A DNA stretch of 34,216 nt from Nitrosomonas sp. (lineage in GTDB: Bacteria; Pseudomonadota; Gammaproteobacteria; Burkholderiales; Nitrosomonadaceae). The stretch is taken from contig NZ_JAKFWH010000089.1 of the NCBI RefSeq assembly GCF_021731985.1, positions 1-34,216 of the forward strand, written 5' to 3'. The notes beneath the pieces are model-generated. The model worked only from the letters and a program-made list of their open reading frames with translations. It was not told the origin of the DNA and searched no databases. Within the stretch, counting starts at the first letter, position 1. Every line of letters begins with the position of its first letter. This document shows, piece by piece, positions 26,321-34,216 of the stretch. Made by a program: the position numbers and the translations under genes.

Positions 26321-28615
26321 TTACTTAATACCGTTATAGAATTTATACTTAGCAAGCAATTCCTGACGAATACGTTTTGCTATCTCATCGTGCTTCTCAG
26401 AACCAGTGCTTTTATCAGCTTCTTGTTGAAGAAATGACAATTTTGCGCTCCCATCCATCATTCTTTTCACTACATTCTCCACTGTATTAAAAGCAATCCT
26501 GGCTTTTTCTTTTATCTCGCCTAGTTTTATCCGGTAATTTTCTTTTGACAGTCCTGACGGTACGCTGGCTTGTGCATAAAGCTCGGACAGCCGGTAGGCG
26601 CTGGTATAAGATTGCGCTTGTTGCACTGCGGCATCCAGCAATGGAATATCGGTGTTCTCCTTACTCTTTTCATATTCCGCAAATGGTGGCCAATCCGCTT
26701 TCTGACTTGGAAATTTTTCATAGCCGGAAATTAATAAATGACGGCTAAAGCCACGCGGATCCGTTGGCAATGATGCGCCTTGCGCCCAATCGACAAAACC
26801 TTTGCCGTCGCCTCCCGTTTCGCCGTATTCCTTCTCAAGATTTTCTTTGAAAATACGCCCCTCAGACGCCCCCACTCCCCACAAACTGCCCTGATCCTTT
26901 AATTTTTTATTTTCAAATAAGCTGGTGTTGAAGAAATCAGTATCGTCATCCGTATCATAGGCCTTTATCAACATGTTAGGCTCTGTCGGATAGAGCATTT
27001 TCGGGTAAACATCGCTGATGGCATCACGGATAATGCGATCATAGCGATTTCCAACTTGAGAGATGTGCTCAATTTGCGCAATTTTTTGTTTCAGGAAAAC
27101 CTGATGTTCTTCCTTATAGTCCTCAAGTTTGGCAGAAGGTTTTTGCTTATCGATCTTCCCGCCACTCTGATAATTATCAAAGCGGCTGTCCGCTTTCACA
27201 ATCTCAGTAAGCAGCAGTGATTGATCCAGGTTGTAAAGATTGTACCCGCCGATCACTATTTGCGCCCCGGTTCCTTTGTCCTCCAGATGTTCGGTGAATT
27301 TATCCAGAACACCTTTATCTGAAATACCGGTATCCGCATCATTAGTCACTTTTAAACCAACCGCATCACCATCGCCCGAATGAATATAGACTGGGTTATT
27401 GTAAAGCTTCAAACGATCGACCAAATCTTGAGTGTGAGTACTTCCCATTACGGTTTCACGGAATACACCATAAGGATAATTCTCAGATAAAGTCTTTTGC
27501 ACTTCTTTAAATTTTTCTTTGCGATTACCTGCGTCACTGCCATAAGTGAGTACGTTCCGCAACTTCTGGATATCTACCTTTTCTTCCTTAAAATGCCAGT
27601 TAGGTTCCCATAAAAAGCCAAAGCCTCTAAAGTTGATCGGGTAGTCCGGTATCTCTAGTCCATCAACGGCACTTTCCACAACATTCCTGCGTGTATCGTA
27701 ATCCTCCTGAATGACCGGACTGAATGAATTCAGCCCAATCGTGATGGCTAATTTATTGGCTTTACTGTCATCGCTACCGGAAATCGCTTCATCAAAATAC
27801 TTTTTGGCGATTTTTTTAACGCCACCTTCTGCATAATAGGATGCAATATTAGCAACATATCCGGGTTTCTTTTCGCCCTTATTCTCAGGAACATATTTAA
27901 AGGCAAATTTTGAATTAAGGCCGCGCACTCCGATAGAACCCGGTGTCGGTGGTTTAACTTTGAAATTTGCAGGGTTAGGCCCTAAGTTCCGAATGGCCGA
28001 AAGAACAAAGGCTCCCATATTAAATAAGTTGGGATTATCACTCGTTTCATCTTTAACCAGTAATGAGTTATTCTCGCTACTGAGGGCGTCCATGATCGCT
28101 TTCTTAAACTCAGCTTCAAGCACAAAACGTTCTTTATGATAAGTTAGTTCATTCTGGGTAAATTCATTTTTCCAAAGCAGCTCAAATATTTTTTTCTGCT
28201 TTATGCCATCTTCTTTACCTTTAGGCAGCAATAGCTCGGTAGCACTGTCCATAAAAAATATTTTTCGCTGAATTGGCGCAGTCGCATTGCTTTGCACTAC
28301 ATTTGCAGACGGTGAAATTTTTCTAAAATTTCGCCCATCATTTTTGAGTTGTCCGGCTTTCTCACCCTTCACATCAGTTTCTTGTGACAATGCCACATTA
28401 TCATGCGTACGGACGCTATTCTGAAATAATTGTGTCATCTGTCGCTGAGCGACCGCTTTCGGACTGGAACGAATGTTTTCTATCAACCTTCGTTGTGCAA
28501 TCGTACTTGGGCGATTATCCACAATATTTTGTGTGCGACTTGCTCTAAGCTTGTCATCAGCAGGTTGAGCTTGATTTACTTGTTGTTCCGATTTAGCCGG
28601 CAAAGTCCGTTTCAC
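26321..28615 (-). CDS. Probable eCIS effector, 764 residues, unknown toxin domain
   Basis: Starts at GTG 28615 with a strong GGAGG five bases upstream. The first residues MKRTLPAKSE and the block at 31-63 (IVDNRPSTIAQRRL, SPKAVAQRQMTQLF) match the N-terminus of the 434-residue effector (MKRSLPVESE, FVDNRESTAAQRQM, SPQAIAQRQMSQQM). Residues 71-118 resemble the sequence that follows DUF4157 in the other effector (DVKGEKAGQL versus DVMGAKAVQM), but the metallopeptidase core itself is absent. The remaining 640 residues are a soluble, mixed alpha/beta region I do not recognise; it contains YIHSGDGDAVGLKV and IVIGGYNLYNL. No signal peptide and no membrane helix, in line with export by a contractile particle. 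Function unknown. Confidence 0.78.
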   Translation of the reverse strand: MKRTLPAKSEQQVNQAQPADDKLRASRTQNIVDNRPSTIAQRRLIENIRSSPKAVAQRQMTQLFQNSVRTHDNVALSQETDVKGEKAGQLKNDGRNFRKISPSANVVQSNATAPIQRKIFFMDSATELLLPKGKEDGIKQKKIFELLWKNEFTQNELTYHKERFVLEAEFKKAIMDALSSENNSLLVKDETSDNPNLFNMGAFVLSAIRNLGPNPANFKVKPPTPGSIGVRGLNSKFAFKYVPENKGEKKPGYVANIASYYAEGGVKKIAKKYFDEAISGSDDSKANKLAITIGLNSFSPVIQEDYDTRRNVVESAVDGLEIPDYPINFRGFGFLWEPNWHFKEEKVDIQKLRNVLTYGSDAGNRKEKFKEVQKTLSENYPYGVFRETVMGSTHTQDLVDRLKLYNNPVYIHSGDGDAVGLKVTNDADTGISDKGVLDKFTEHLEDKGTGAQIVIGGYNLYNLDQSLLLTEIVKADSRFDNYQSGGKIDKQKPSAKLEDYKEEHQVFLKQKIAQIEHISQVGNRYDRIIRDAISDVYPKMLYPTEPNMLIKAYDTDDDTDFFNTSLFENKKLKDQGSLWGVGASEGRIFKENLEKEYGETGGDGKGFVDWAQGASLPTDPRGFSRHLLISGYEKFPSQKADWPPFAEYEKSKENTDIPLLDAAVQQAQSYTSAYRLSELYAQASVPSGLSKENYRIKLGEIKEKARIAFNTVENVVKRMMDGSAKLSFLQQEADKSTGSEKHDEIAKRIRQELLAKYKFYNGIK

Positions 28616-28662
28616 GCAATCCTCCGTTTTATTGGATTCTTTTCCAATCTCTATGCAAACAA

Positions 28663-29283
28663 CTAAACATCATCCCCGTTTCGATACATAAACACCGTAA
28701 AATCATCTTCCAGGTAATCACTGAAGCATTCTACTCGCGGCGATAGTGTTCGACAAAGTGTCAGGATTTCATCGCGATCATGACCGATCAGTAAATCATG
28801 CTGCGGAAAATGGTTTTTATCCAGCATGTTAAAAGCCAATGCAAGCCGGGCGCTGTTATACAGTTTGCAGATCATGTCGGTATAAAAACCTTCATTTTTA
28901 CAGCGGTAACCCAATGCACCACTGGCGATGACATAATCGACTTGCGGTAATTCCGCGGCGCTAAAGTCAGTTTGATAAAAAACAGTCTGCTTACAATCCT
29001 CATAGCGTTTTCTTGCCTCTGCAATGAATTCCGGCATTTGATCAATACCGATATAATCAAAGTCAGAAAAATGCATATCCAGGAAAGCTTTTAAATCACC
29101 ATACCCACAACCAATATCCAGCAAGGTCGCACCATTCAAATCACCGACTTTTGCCAGTACTTGATAACGCGCTTGCTGGCTAAAGGTTCCGCGCCACCCT
29201 AATGACTCGACGGATCCCTGTTGAAATTCTGCAATCCGGTGACGGTGGTAGTGCATTACAGTCGCTTTCTCGATCAAATCCAT
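28663..29283 (-). CDS. Class I SAM-dependent methyltransferase
   Basis: 206 residues with a clear SAM-binding motif I (ATLLDIGCGYGDLKAFL), the acidic end of strand 2 (DYIGIDQMPEFIAEARKRY) and the later motif VDYVIASGALGY. The substrate cannot be told from sequence. AAGGA lies 8 bases before ATG 29283. It lies 48 bases downstream of the GH18-like membrane-protein gene and 47 bases upstream of the effector gene, so the three appear to share a transcript. It might modify a particle component or the effector; this is inference from position only. Confidence 0.85.
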   Translation of the reverse strand: MDLIEKATVMHYHRHRIAEFQQGSVESLGWRGTFSQQARYQVLAKVGDLNGATLLDIGCGYGDLKAFLDMHFSDFDYIGIDQMPEFIAEARKRYEDCKQTVFYQTDFSAAELPQVDYVIASGALGYRCKNEGFYTDMICKLYNSARLALAFNMLDKNHFPQHDLLIGHDRDEILTLCRTLSPRVECFSDYLEDDFTVFMYRNGDDV

Positions 29284-29331
29284 TGACTTATCCTTACCGA
29301 CAAGCTCCGCACCAAAGAATTAAGCATCAGC

Positions 29332-31956
29332 CTAATCGCCATAGGAGGCTTGTATCCTGGGCCGCGAAGGTTTTACCTTTTCTTTTTTCCGTTTCTGGTA
29401 CACGACAATACTAATGGCCACACCCCCAGACAGAACAATAATTAACGGTAAATTCCCAGTCGAAATAGGCTCAAGTAAGGGGTCATACGTTAACAGAAGC
29501 AGCGCGACGACCAACGCGGGCACAACGATAATAATCAGATAAGGTATATAAAGTTTCTTGATTCTTGTATGGATACGACAAGAATAAAAATAAAGACTCG
29601 TAAATAACAAGCATAAAGCGGTTAGCGAACCCAATGCAATACGAAAATAAGCGCGATTCTCACAGACCATCTTCTCTAAGAATGATTCCGGCTCACCATG
29701 CCAAGTCATATTCTGAAAATACCTTACCAGACAGCCGCCTACAGAATTAATCTCATCACACCGGGACGGCATCTCTTCGAGCACTGCTGGCTCATTTACC
29801 ATTAAGGGCCAGAATCCGATTCCGCCAAAATTATCTTTAAAATACACCACGTCATCTTCAAGCTGTTTCCAGTTCCTGCCATCAAATTCTATTACCGGAA
29901 TAATATTTCTTAACAATAAACCACGCTCTATCCCGTGCAATTCACCATTTTCCAAATCCAATCTCAATTTCTTTTTGGAATCCGTAGTCGGTTCTTCGAT
30001 TAGAACCAGAATTTTGGTTCTTGGATCATCACGTGAATTAGTCACAAGTGGTGTATATGTGCCATTGGAAAACTTTGTATTGTCGATCCGCTCAAGCAAA
30101 TTGGAATAGCGGTATATGCCGGTTCCCAGAGCAGATTGCTGCACCAGGATATTAATAAAATAATCATTCTCTTGAGCATGCAGTTTTTTTTGCAAGTCGG
30201 CAAAAAAACGATTGAATAGCCCAATAGACTCGGAATCATCGGGGTAATCATTAAAATAGAGCGTCACACCATCCCCGCGTGTTGGCGATGATATGGCACC
30301 CAGTGTTATATTTTCTTTAATTTTTGAAAACTTATCGGTTATCTGACTGGTTAGTAGGCTGACAATACTCTCAGTCAAAGTTTCAAGAATGGATACTCTA
30401 GATGGATAGGTCAGTTTCTTCCACCAATCCCAGTAGGATTTGTCATTATAAATGACCCAATCGACCTTGCTATTGTGTTTCCGGGCTGCTTCGATAAACG
30501 CGATCTGAGGATTCTTACCGGTATCATCCGCCGATAAAATCGTGATGTCATTATGCGCATTATTCGTTTGCTTGATAACCCCCTTTTCATCGAAAGAAAG
30601 TCCGTAATAAGCTACTCTGGACAATACGCTAAAGTTTATTGTTTGCTCCTTTCCATTAGCCAGCCAGAATGGATAGAAGCCATACACCGTCCCCGACAAA
30701 TCATCCAGTACACAACCACAACCATTCCCACGCCACTGAATAGGCGACGCAGCACTGTATTGGGGTTTCTTCGTATAAAGCAATGCGATGGCGGGTTGTA
30801 CTACATAATCATACAAACCAGTCACAAACTCGTCGACCGATGCCAAATCTTTAGCTTCGCAAGTGTCCTTCTGCCGCATGCGCAATAAATCTATCTGCTG
30901 TAATTGTTGCGAAAAATTCGGTATCCCTTGATACGGGCCAGTGAGCAGATCTTCAGTCAATTTTTTAAAATCTTCATCGCTGATTTTTAAACTCGATAAA
31001 TATTTATTTTGCTTATCCACATCCTGACAAGCACCAATACCCGCATAGATTTTAGACTTAATTGCCTGATCAAACAGGCTTTTATCGGGATAAGCCACTC
31101 CGTTTAGCGATTTATCCAATAACGTGGTGAGAACGCTGTTAAGAGAAGTAAATAGCGTATCGCCCATCAGAATATCCAGAAAACTTTGGCTAATGATTGG
31201 ATCTGCATAACGATAATATTGTTGGATGACAGGTAGCAACTTATCTACCAACTCAGGATGATCCTTAAGCGCTGCGATCACCGCTTCTTTCAGAGCCGAG
31301 ACATTGTCAAATTGTTTATTAACCAGTTTAGACAATTGCACATGTATTTGATCTTTGCCTTGCAGTATTTTGAAATCTTCGGCCGTCAATTGGTAATAAT
31401 AAGTAGCAAGCTGGTTTTTACTGACTCTAGCAGATTCTGACCAGGGTTCAACCACCTGCAAATAAAGATGAACAAGGTCAAGCAAGGCTTGATCTGAACC
31501 GCTTCGCATCACACTATAGTAGTTGTTCCTTTGCAGTTCCGGCTGACCATCGTTCCAATCCGAAAAATCTGTACTGATCAGTATTTTCGCTTCTTCCGGA
31601 AACATGTTCGTAAAGGATGCAATGCGTTCCAGGCGAGTCTTTGTTTCATTCACATAATTGCCTATAGGCTCTATCTTGAAATCATTGATAAAACGCTGCA
31701 ACCAGAACAGTGTCACCGGCCCCATCAGTCCATCTGTCAGTGGATGCTGGCTAAGCGCAACATCTCGGCTCCAATCTCGGTCATTTTGATAAATCACAGA
31801 AAGATTCTGTTGCATACGGTTGACAGTGCGCTTATCCAGTTGTCTGAATTTACTCGGATCAAGCAGGCGGTCATAGTACACATTCGTTGCAGATACCATT
31901 GAAATAAAGCAATTACATAGAATGAATACTATCCAATAAATGAAAATTTTTTTCAT
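29332..31956 (-). CDS. Membrane-anchored protein with peptidoglycan-binding-like and GH18-like domains
   Basis: 874 residues. Residues 1-24 form a signal peptide or anchor. Residues 30-100 resemble a peptidoglycan-binding domain (RMQQNLSVIYQ, DGLMGPVTLFWLQRFI). A long helical middle follows, then a GH18 (chitinase-like) barrel at about 435-760 starting GTVYGFYPFWLANG and ending with GGIGFWPLMVNEP. At the place of the catalytic DGxDxDxE only GDGVTLYFND is visible, so catalytic activity is doubtful. Three hydrophobic helices follow at about 785-865. The start is 7 bases after the ATPase stop, which implies an operon. A role in anchoring the particle or letting it pass the cell wall is a reasonable guess. 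The domain names rest on visual motif recognition. Confidence 0.72.
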   Translation of the reverse strand: MKKIFIYWIVFILCNCFISMVSATNVYYDRLLDPSKFRQLDKRTVNRMQQNLSVIYQNDRDWSRDVALSQHPLTDGLMGPVTLFWLQRFINDFKIEPIGNYVNETKTRLERIASFTNMFPEEAKILISTDFSDWNDGQPELQRNNYYSVMRSGSDQALLDLVHLYLQVVEPWSESARVSKNQLATYYYQLTAEDFKILQGKDQIHVQLSKLVNKQFDNVSALKEAVIAALKDHPELVDKLLPVIQQYYRYADPIISQSFLDILMGDTLFTSLNSVLTTLLDKSLNGVAYPDKSLFDQAIKSKIYAGIGACQDVDKQNKYLSSLKISDEDFKKLTEDLLTGPYQGIPNFSQQLQQIDLLRMRQKDTCEAKDLASVDEFVTGLYDYVVQPAIALLYTKKPQYSAASPIQWRGNGCGCVLDDLSGTVYGFYPFWLANGKEQTINFSVLSRVAYYGLSFDEKGVIKQTNNAHNDITILSADDTGKNPQIAFIEAARKHNSKVDWVIYNDKSYWDWWKKLTYPSRVSILETLTESIVSLLTSQITDKFSKIKENITLGAISSPTRGDGVTLYFNDYPDDSESIGLFNRFFADLQKKLHAQENDYFINILVQQSALGTGIYRYSNLLERIDNTKFSNGTYTPLVTNSRDDPRTKILVLIEEPTTDSKKKLRLDLENGELHGIERGLLLRNIIPVIEFDGRNWKQLEDDVVYFKDNFGGIGFWPLMVNEPAVLEEMPSRCDEINSVGGCLVRYFQNMTWHGEPESFLEKMVCENRAYFRIALGSLTALCLLFTSLYFYSCRIHTRIKKLYIPYLIIIVVPALVVALLLLTYDPLLEPISTGNLPLIIVLSGGVAISIVVYQKRKKEKVKPSRPRIQASYGD

Positions 31957-31963
31957 CGCATAC

Positions 31964-33310
31964 TCACAAGGTTCGCCCTTCTTTTAGCAGCTCTTTGATT
32001 ACACCCTTAATCAGATCATCCTGAAAAATTTCATCGCGCTTCATACGTATCGCCTGAATGGCGGCATAACGTACTGCATTGGTAATTGCACCACCTGAAA
32101 GCTCATAGTTTTCCGCCAGTTTTACTAAATCGACGTTAGATGCCAGCAATCTGCTATTTAAAAACATCCCTTGCCACAATCTTAAACGTTGATCGGCATC
32201 AGGCATGGCAAAATGCACCGAGGTTTGGAAGCGGCGCGCAAAAGCATCATCAATATTAGCCTTCAAGTTGGTTGCCAAAATTACCACGCCTGGATAATCC
32301 TCGACACGCTGCAGCAAATACGATATTTCCTGATTAGCGTAGCGATCATTCGAACTACTGGTTTGTGTTCTTTTACCGAATAAAGCATCCGCTTCATCAA
32401 AAAAAAGAATCCAGTTCTTGTTAACAGCTTGATCAAACACATTGGCGAGATTCTTTTCCGTTTCACCGATATACTTAGATACAATCATAGATAAATCAAT
32501 ACGATAAACATCAACTCCCATAGTCGATCCGATCAATGTCGCGGTCAGTGTTTTGCCTGTTCCAGGCGGACCATAAAACAAAGCACGATATCCCGGTTTA
32601 ATATTTCTACCTAAATCCCACTGCTGCAAGATAGTTTGCGAATGCTGCAACCAGGTATTGATATTCTCAATTTCATCCATCACCTCCGAGTTAAGTACCA
32701 GATCATTCCAGGTTAATGATGTCGTAATTAATTTAGCCGGAAAATTGGTGCCGTAATCTGGTTTATCGCGACGCCCCAACGTCAATCGGTTAAGGTATTC
32801 GACCGTCACCATTAGCATAGCACTTAAGAATGGCTCACCGCTTGCGCTATGCTCTATCCTGATAATTTGTTGTTTGAAAAAGTAATGATCGGTTTGAAAC
32901 AAACGCATCACTTCAAAACGTTTTGCAAGACTTTCTCCTGCCAGAATAAAAACAGCCGTTTCGCACGTGGGTAGAAATCCGCTATGCCCTTTTCCTTTCC
33001 ATCCGCCAAATTCAGTAAATCCACGCGCGGTATCCTGATTATTGAGCAAAAAAGTATCCAGAACATGCGGCTGAATATGCGGCAACAGCGCCAGAATGAT
33101 CACCAAGCGCTCATCGAAACCCATGCCGCATTCTTGTACCAGCCGCGCATACTCCGATTGTTCCGCAGCAATATCCGGTGGCGACAGTTTACGAATATCA
33201 TCCATGGCGCCTTCCCTACAAAAATAAATATCACAACGTGCCGCCAGAACCGCCCTGAACCAGGCTATTTCCTTTTCCAGAGTTGCTGCATTCGCATTGC
33301 CTTCCATCAT
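31964..33310 (-). CDS. eCIS-associated AAA+ ATPase (Afp15/Cis15-like)
   Basis: 448 residues. The N-terminal 200 residues are the helical region typical of the contractile-injection-system ATPases; the AAA+ module follows with Walker A GPPGTGKT (247-254), Walker B ILFFDEAD (301-308), sensor 1 in ILATN (N348) and the arginine finger region DDAFARRF. Its place directly after a CIS tape-measure gene is the Afp14-Afp15 order. In that system the ATPase is needed for assembly, but its exact task is not settled. The start is ATG 33310 (a second ATG follows directly). Gap to the tape-measure gene: 39 bases. Confidence 0.9.
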   Translation of the reverse strand: MMEGNANAATLEKEIAWFRAVLAARCDIYFCREGAMDDIRKLSPPDIAAEQSEYARLVQECGMGFDERLVIILALLPHIQPHVLDTFLLNNQDTARGFTEFGGWKGKGHSGFLPTCETAVFILAGESLAKRFEVMRLFQTDHYFFKQQIIRIEHSASGEPFLSAMLMVTVEYLNRLTLGRRDKPDYGTNFPAKLITTSLTWNDLVLNSEVMDEIENINTWLQHSQTILQQWDLGRNIKPGYRALFYGPPGTGKTLTATLIGSTMGVDVYRIDLSMIVSKYIGETEKNLANVFDQAVNKNWILFFDEADALFGKRTQTSSSNDRYANQEISYLLQRVEDYPGVVILATNLKANIDDAFARRFQTSVHFAMPDADQRLRLWQGMFLNSRLLASNVDLVKLAENYELSGGAITNAVRYAAIQAIRMKRDEIFQDDLIKGVIKELLKEGRTL

Positions 33311-33349
33311 AGGTTACGGTCTGTTGAAATAAAATATGGAGACACTAAA

Positions 33350-34216
33350 TTAACGCCAGCTCACGTGAACGGCTCGGTCCATCCATGCATGTTTGATGAC
33401 AGAAAAACTCCACGGCAAACTATCCAATAGCATATCGAATACCCCAGGTTCAATCGTTAAATACCACATGCCATCTTCTTTTAATTGCAATCTCCCCTTG
33501 CGTCGCAAGAATGTCTCTCTAAAGCCGCTGATGGATGTATTGCCGATGGTTTTCCAGTTCTGGGTCATGCCACGTATCAATCCTTCAATTGTTTCTTTCT
33601 CGTTTTCACTGATATCGATTTCTCTGCAAATAGGAATACCCGTTGATATGCCGCATAATATCTTGTTCAATGTCAATTGGTATTCGGGAGATTGCGTCTG
33701 CTCATTCACCATAAATTGCAATAAATGCGCCGCCCGTTCAGCCGCACGACGATCGACAAATGCGCCATCTTCAACCAGTTTCAGCATGGTAAACAGACGT
33801 GGCAAATACGGCGCGGCCAACACCTGACCTGCATTGTCAATATAAATTTCCTCGAACACATCCGCTGATCGCGCTCTATTCAGCAAAGCATCAAAATCAA
33901 TTAAAGCCGACTCTTCTCTCGCATACGACTCCGCTGATTCAGCTAAATCCATTTTCTGCCCAGATACTGGTCGAGTAATTGGAATCGATCCTTCGCTTAC
34001 TATTTGATCCCGTTCAAGGGCATTTACAATGAGGGTTTGTAAGATTGTGTGAATCGTGCCAAAGGTTTTGCTTTGATCCAGTGCGTCACACCAGGACCGT
34101 AGTATCACTTGTGAATCCGCTTCGCCGGATAGACTTTGTGCGATTGCTTCGATGTACGCAGCAGGCTCTGTGCTTGAATCAGCTTCTTCCAGCAGATATG
34201 CCAGGCTTGCTGTCCA
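33350..34216 (-). CDS. Contractile injection system tape-measure protein, C-terminal part
   Basis: The frame is open to the right edge (36 more codons beyond the GTG at 34108), so only the C-terminal 288 or so residues are visible. The end carries the hallmark of the CIS_TMP family (PF19268): NWKTIGNTSISGFRETFLRR, then a Val/Glu-rich strand, FDMLLDSLPWSFSVIKHAWM and a terminal VSW. Tape-measure proteins set the length of the inner tube/sheath. The preceding helical repeats (AERAAHLLQFMVNEQ and similar) fit the family. The N-terminus and the rest of the cluster lie outside. Confidence 0.88.
   Translation of the reverse strand, partial: WTASLAYLLEEADSSTEPAAYIEAIAQSLSGEADSQVILRSWCDALDQSKTFGTIHTILQTLIVNALERDQIVSEGSIPITRPVSGQKMDLAESAESYAREESALIDFDALLNRARSADVFEEIYIDNAGQVLAAPYLPRLFTMLKLVEDGAFVDRRAAERAAHLLQFMVNEQTQSPEYQLTLNKILCGISTGIPICREIDISENEKETIEGLIRGMTQNWKTIGNTSISGFRETFLRRKGRLQLKEDGMWYLTIEPGVFDMLLDSLPWSFSVIKHAWMDRAVHVSWR

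Overview
The window reads as a chromosomal segment of a Betaproteobacterium with moderate GC content, most likely Nitrosomonas or a near relative. That placement is an inference from protein style and from the dispersed short repeats; no rRNA gene or other decisive marker is present. No rRNA, tRNA or CRISPR array was seen.

Left part, 1-6.1 kb, phosphate/polyphosphate block: the 3' part of polyphosphate kinase ppk1 (open at the left edge), an unrecognised four-helix membrane protein, exopolyphosphatase ppx on the other strand, a divergent SixA-type phosphohistidine phosphatase, and a small helix-hairpin-helix protein with a lysine-rich tail. From 6.1 to 12.3 kb: a MITE-like element with a target-site duplication, two paralogous small envelope proteins facing each other across a BBP2-type porin, and a NarL-type response regulator/histidine kinase pair. 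The two paralogs share a nearly identical upstream regulatory block (29 of 32 bases, same distance to the start codon), which suggests control by one regulator, perhaps the neighbouring two-component system. From 12.5 to 22.95 kb: a YajD-type HNH protein, an acyl-CoA ligase and a FadE-type acyl-CoA dehydrogenase (fatty-acid beta-oxidation), dapE (lysine/peptidoglycan precursor synthesis), a lipoprotein metallopeptidase resembling family M49, a DsbA-like thioredoxin-fold protein and a DUF6279 lipoprotein. Several palindromic repeats and a second MITE-like element sit between these genes.

Right part, 22.97-34.2 kb, is the accessory region of most interest. All its genes lie on the minus strand, and it looks like the 3' end of an extracellular contractile injection system (eCIS, Afp/PVC-like) with its cargo. 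Reading in the direction of transcription there is the C-terminus of a CIS tape-measure protein (open at the right edge), the eCIS-type AAA+ ATPase, a membrane-anchored protein with a peptidoglycan-binding-like segment and a GH18-like domain, a SAM methyltransferase, a 764-residue probable effector, a ParB-like protein with a small DUF202-like membrane protein, a 434-residue DUF4157 effector ending in an HNH-like nuclease domain, and a degenerate DUF4157 fragment. The two effectors share an N-terminal signature that is a candidate loading signal. The DUF4157 module is intact in one, apparently excised from the second, and present in the third as a frameshifted fragment that lost exactly the 26 codons holding the HExxH motif. 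Sheath, tube and baseplate genes are expected beyond the right edge.
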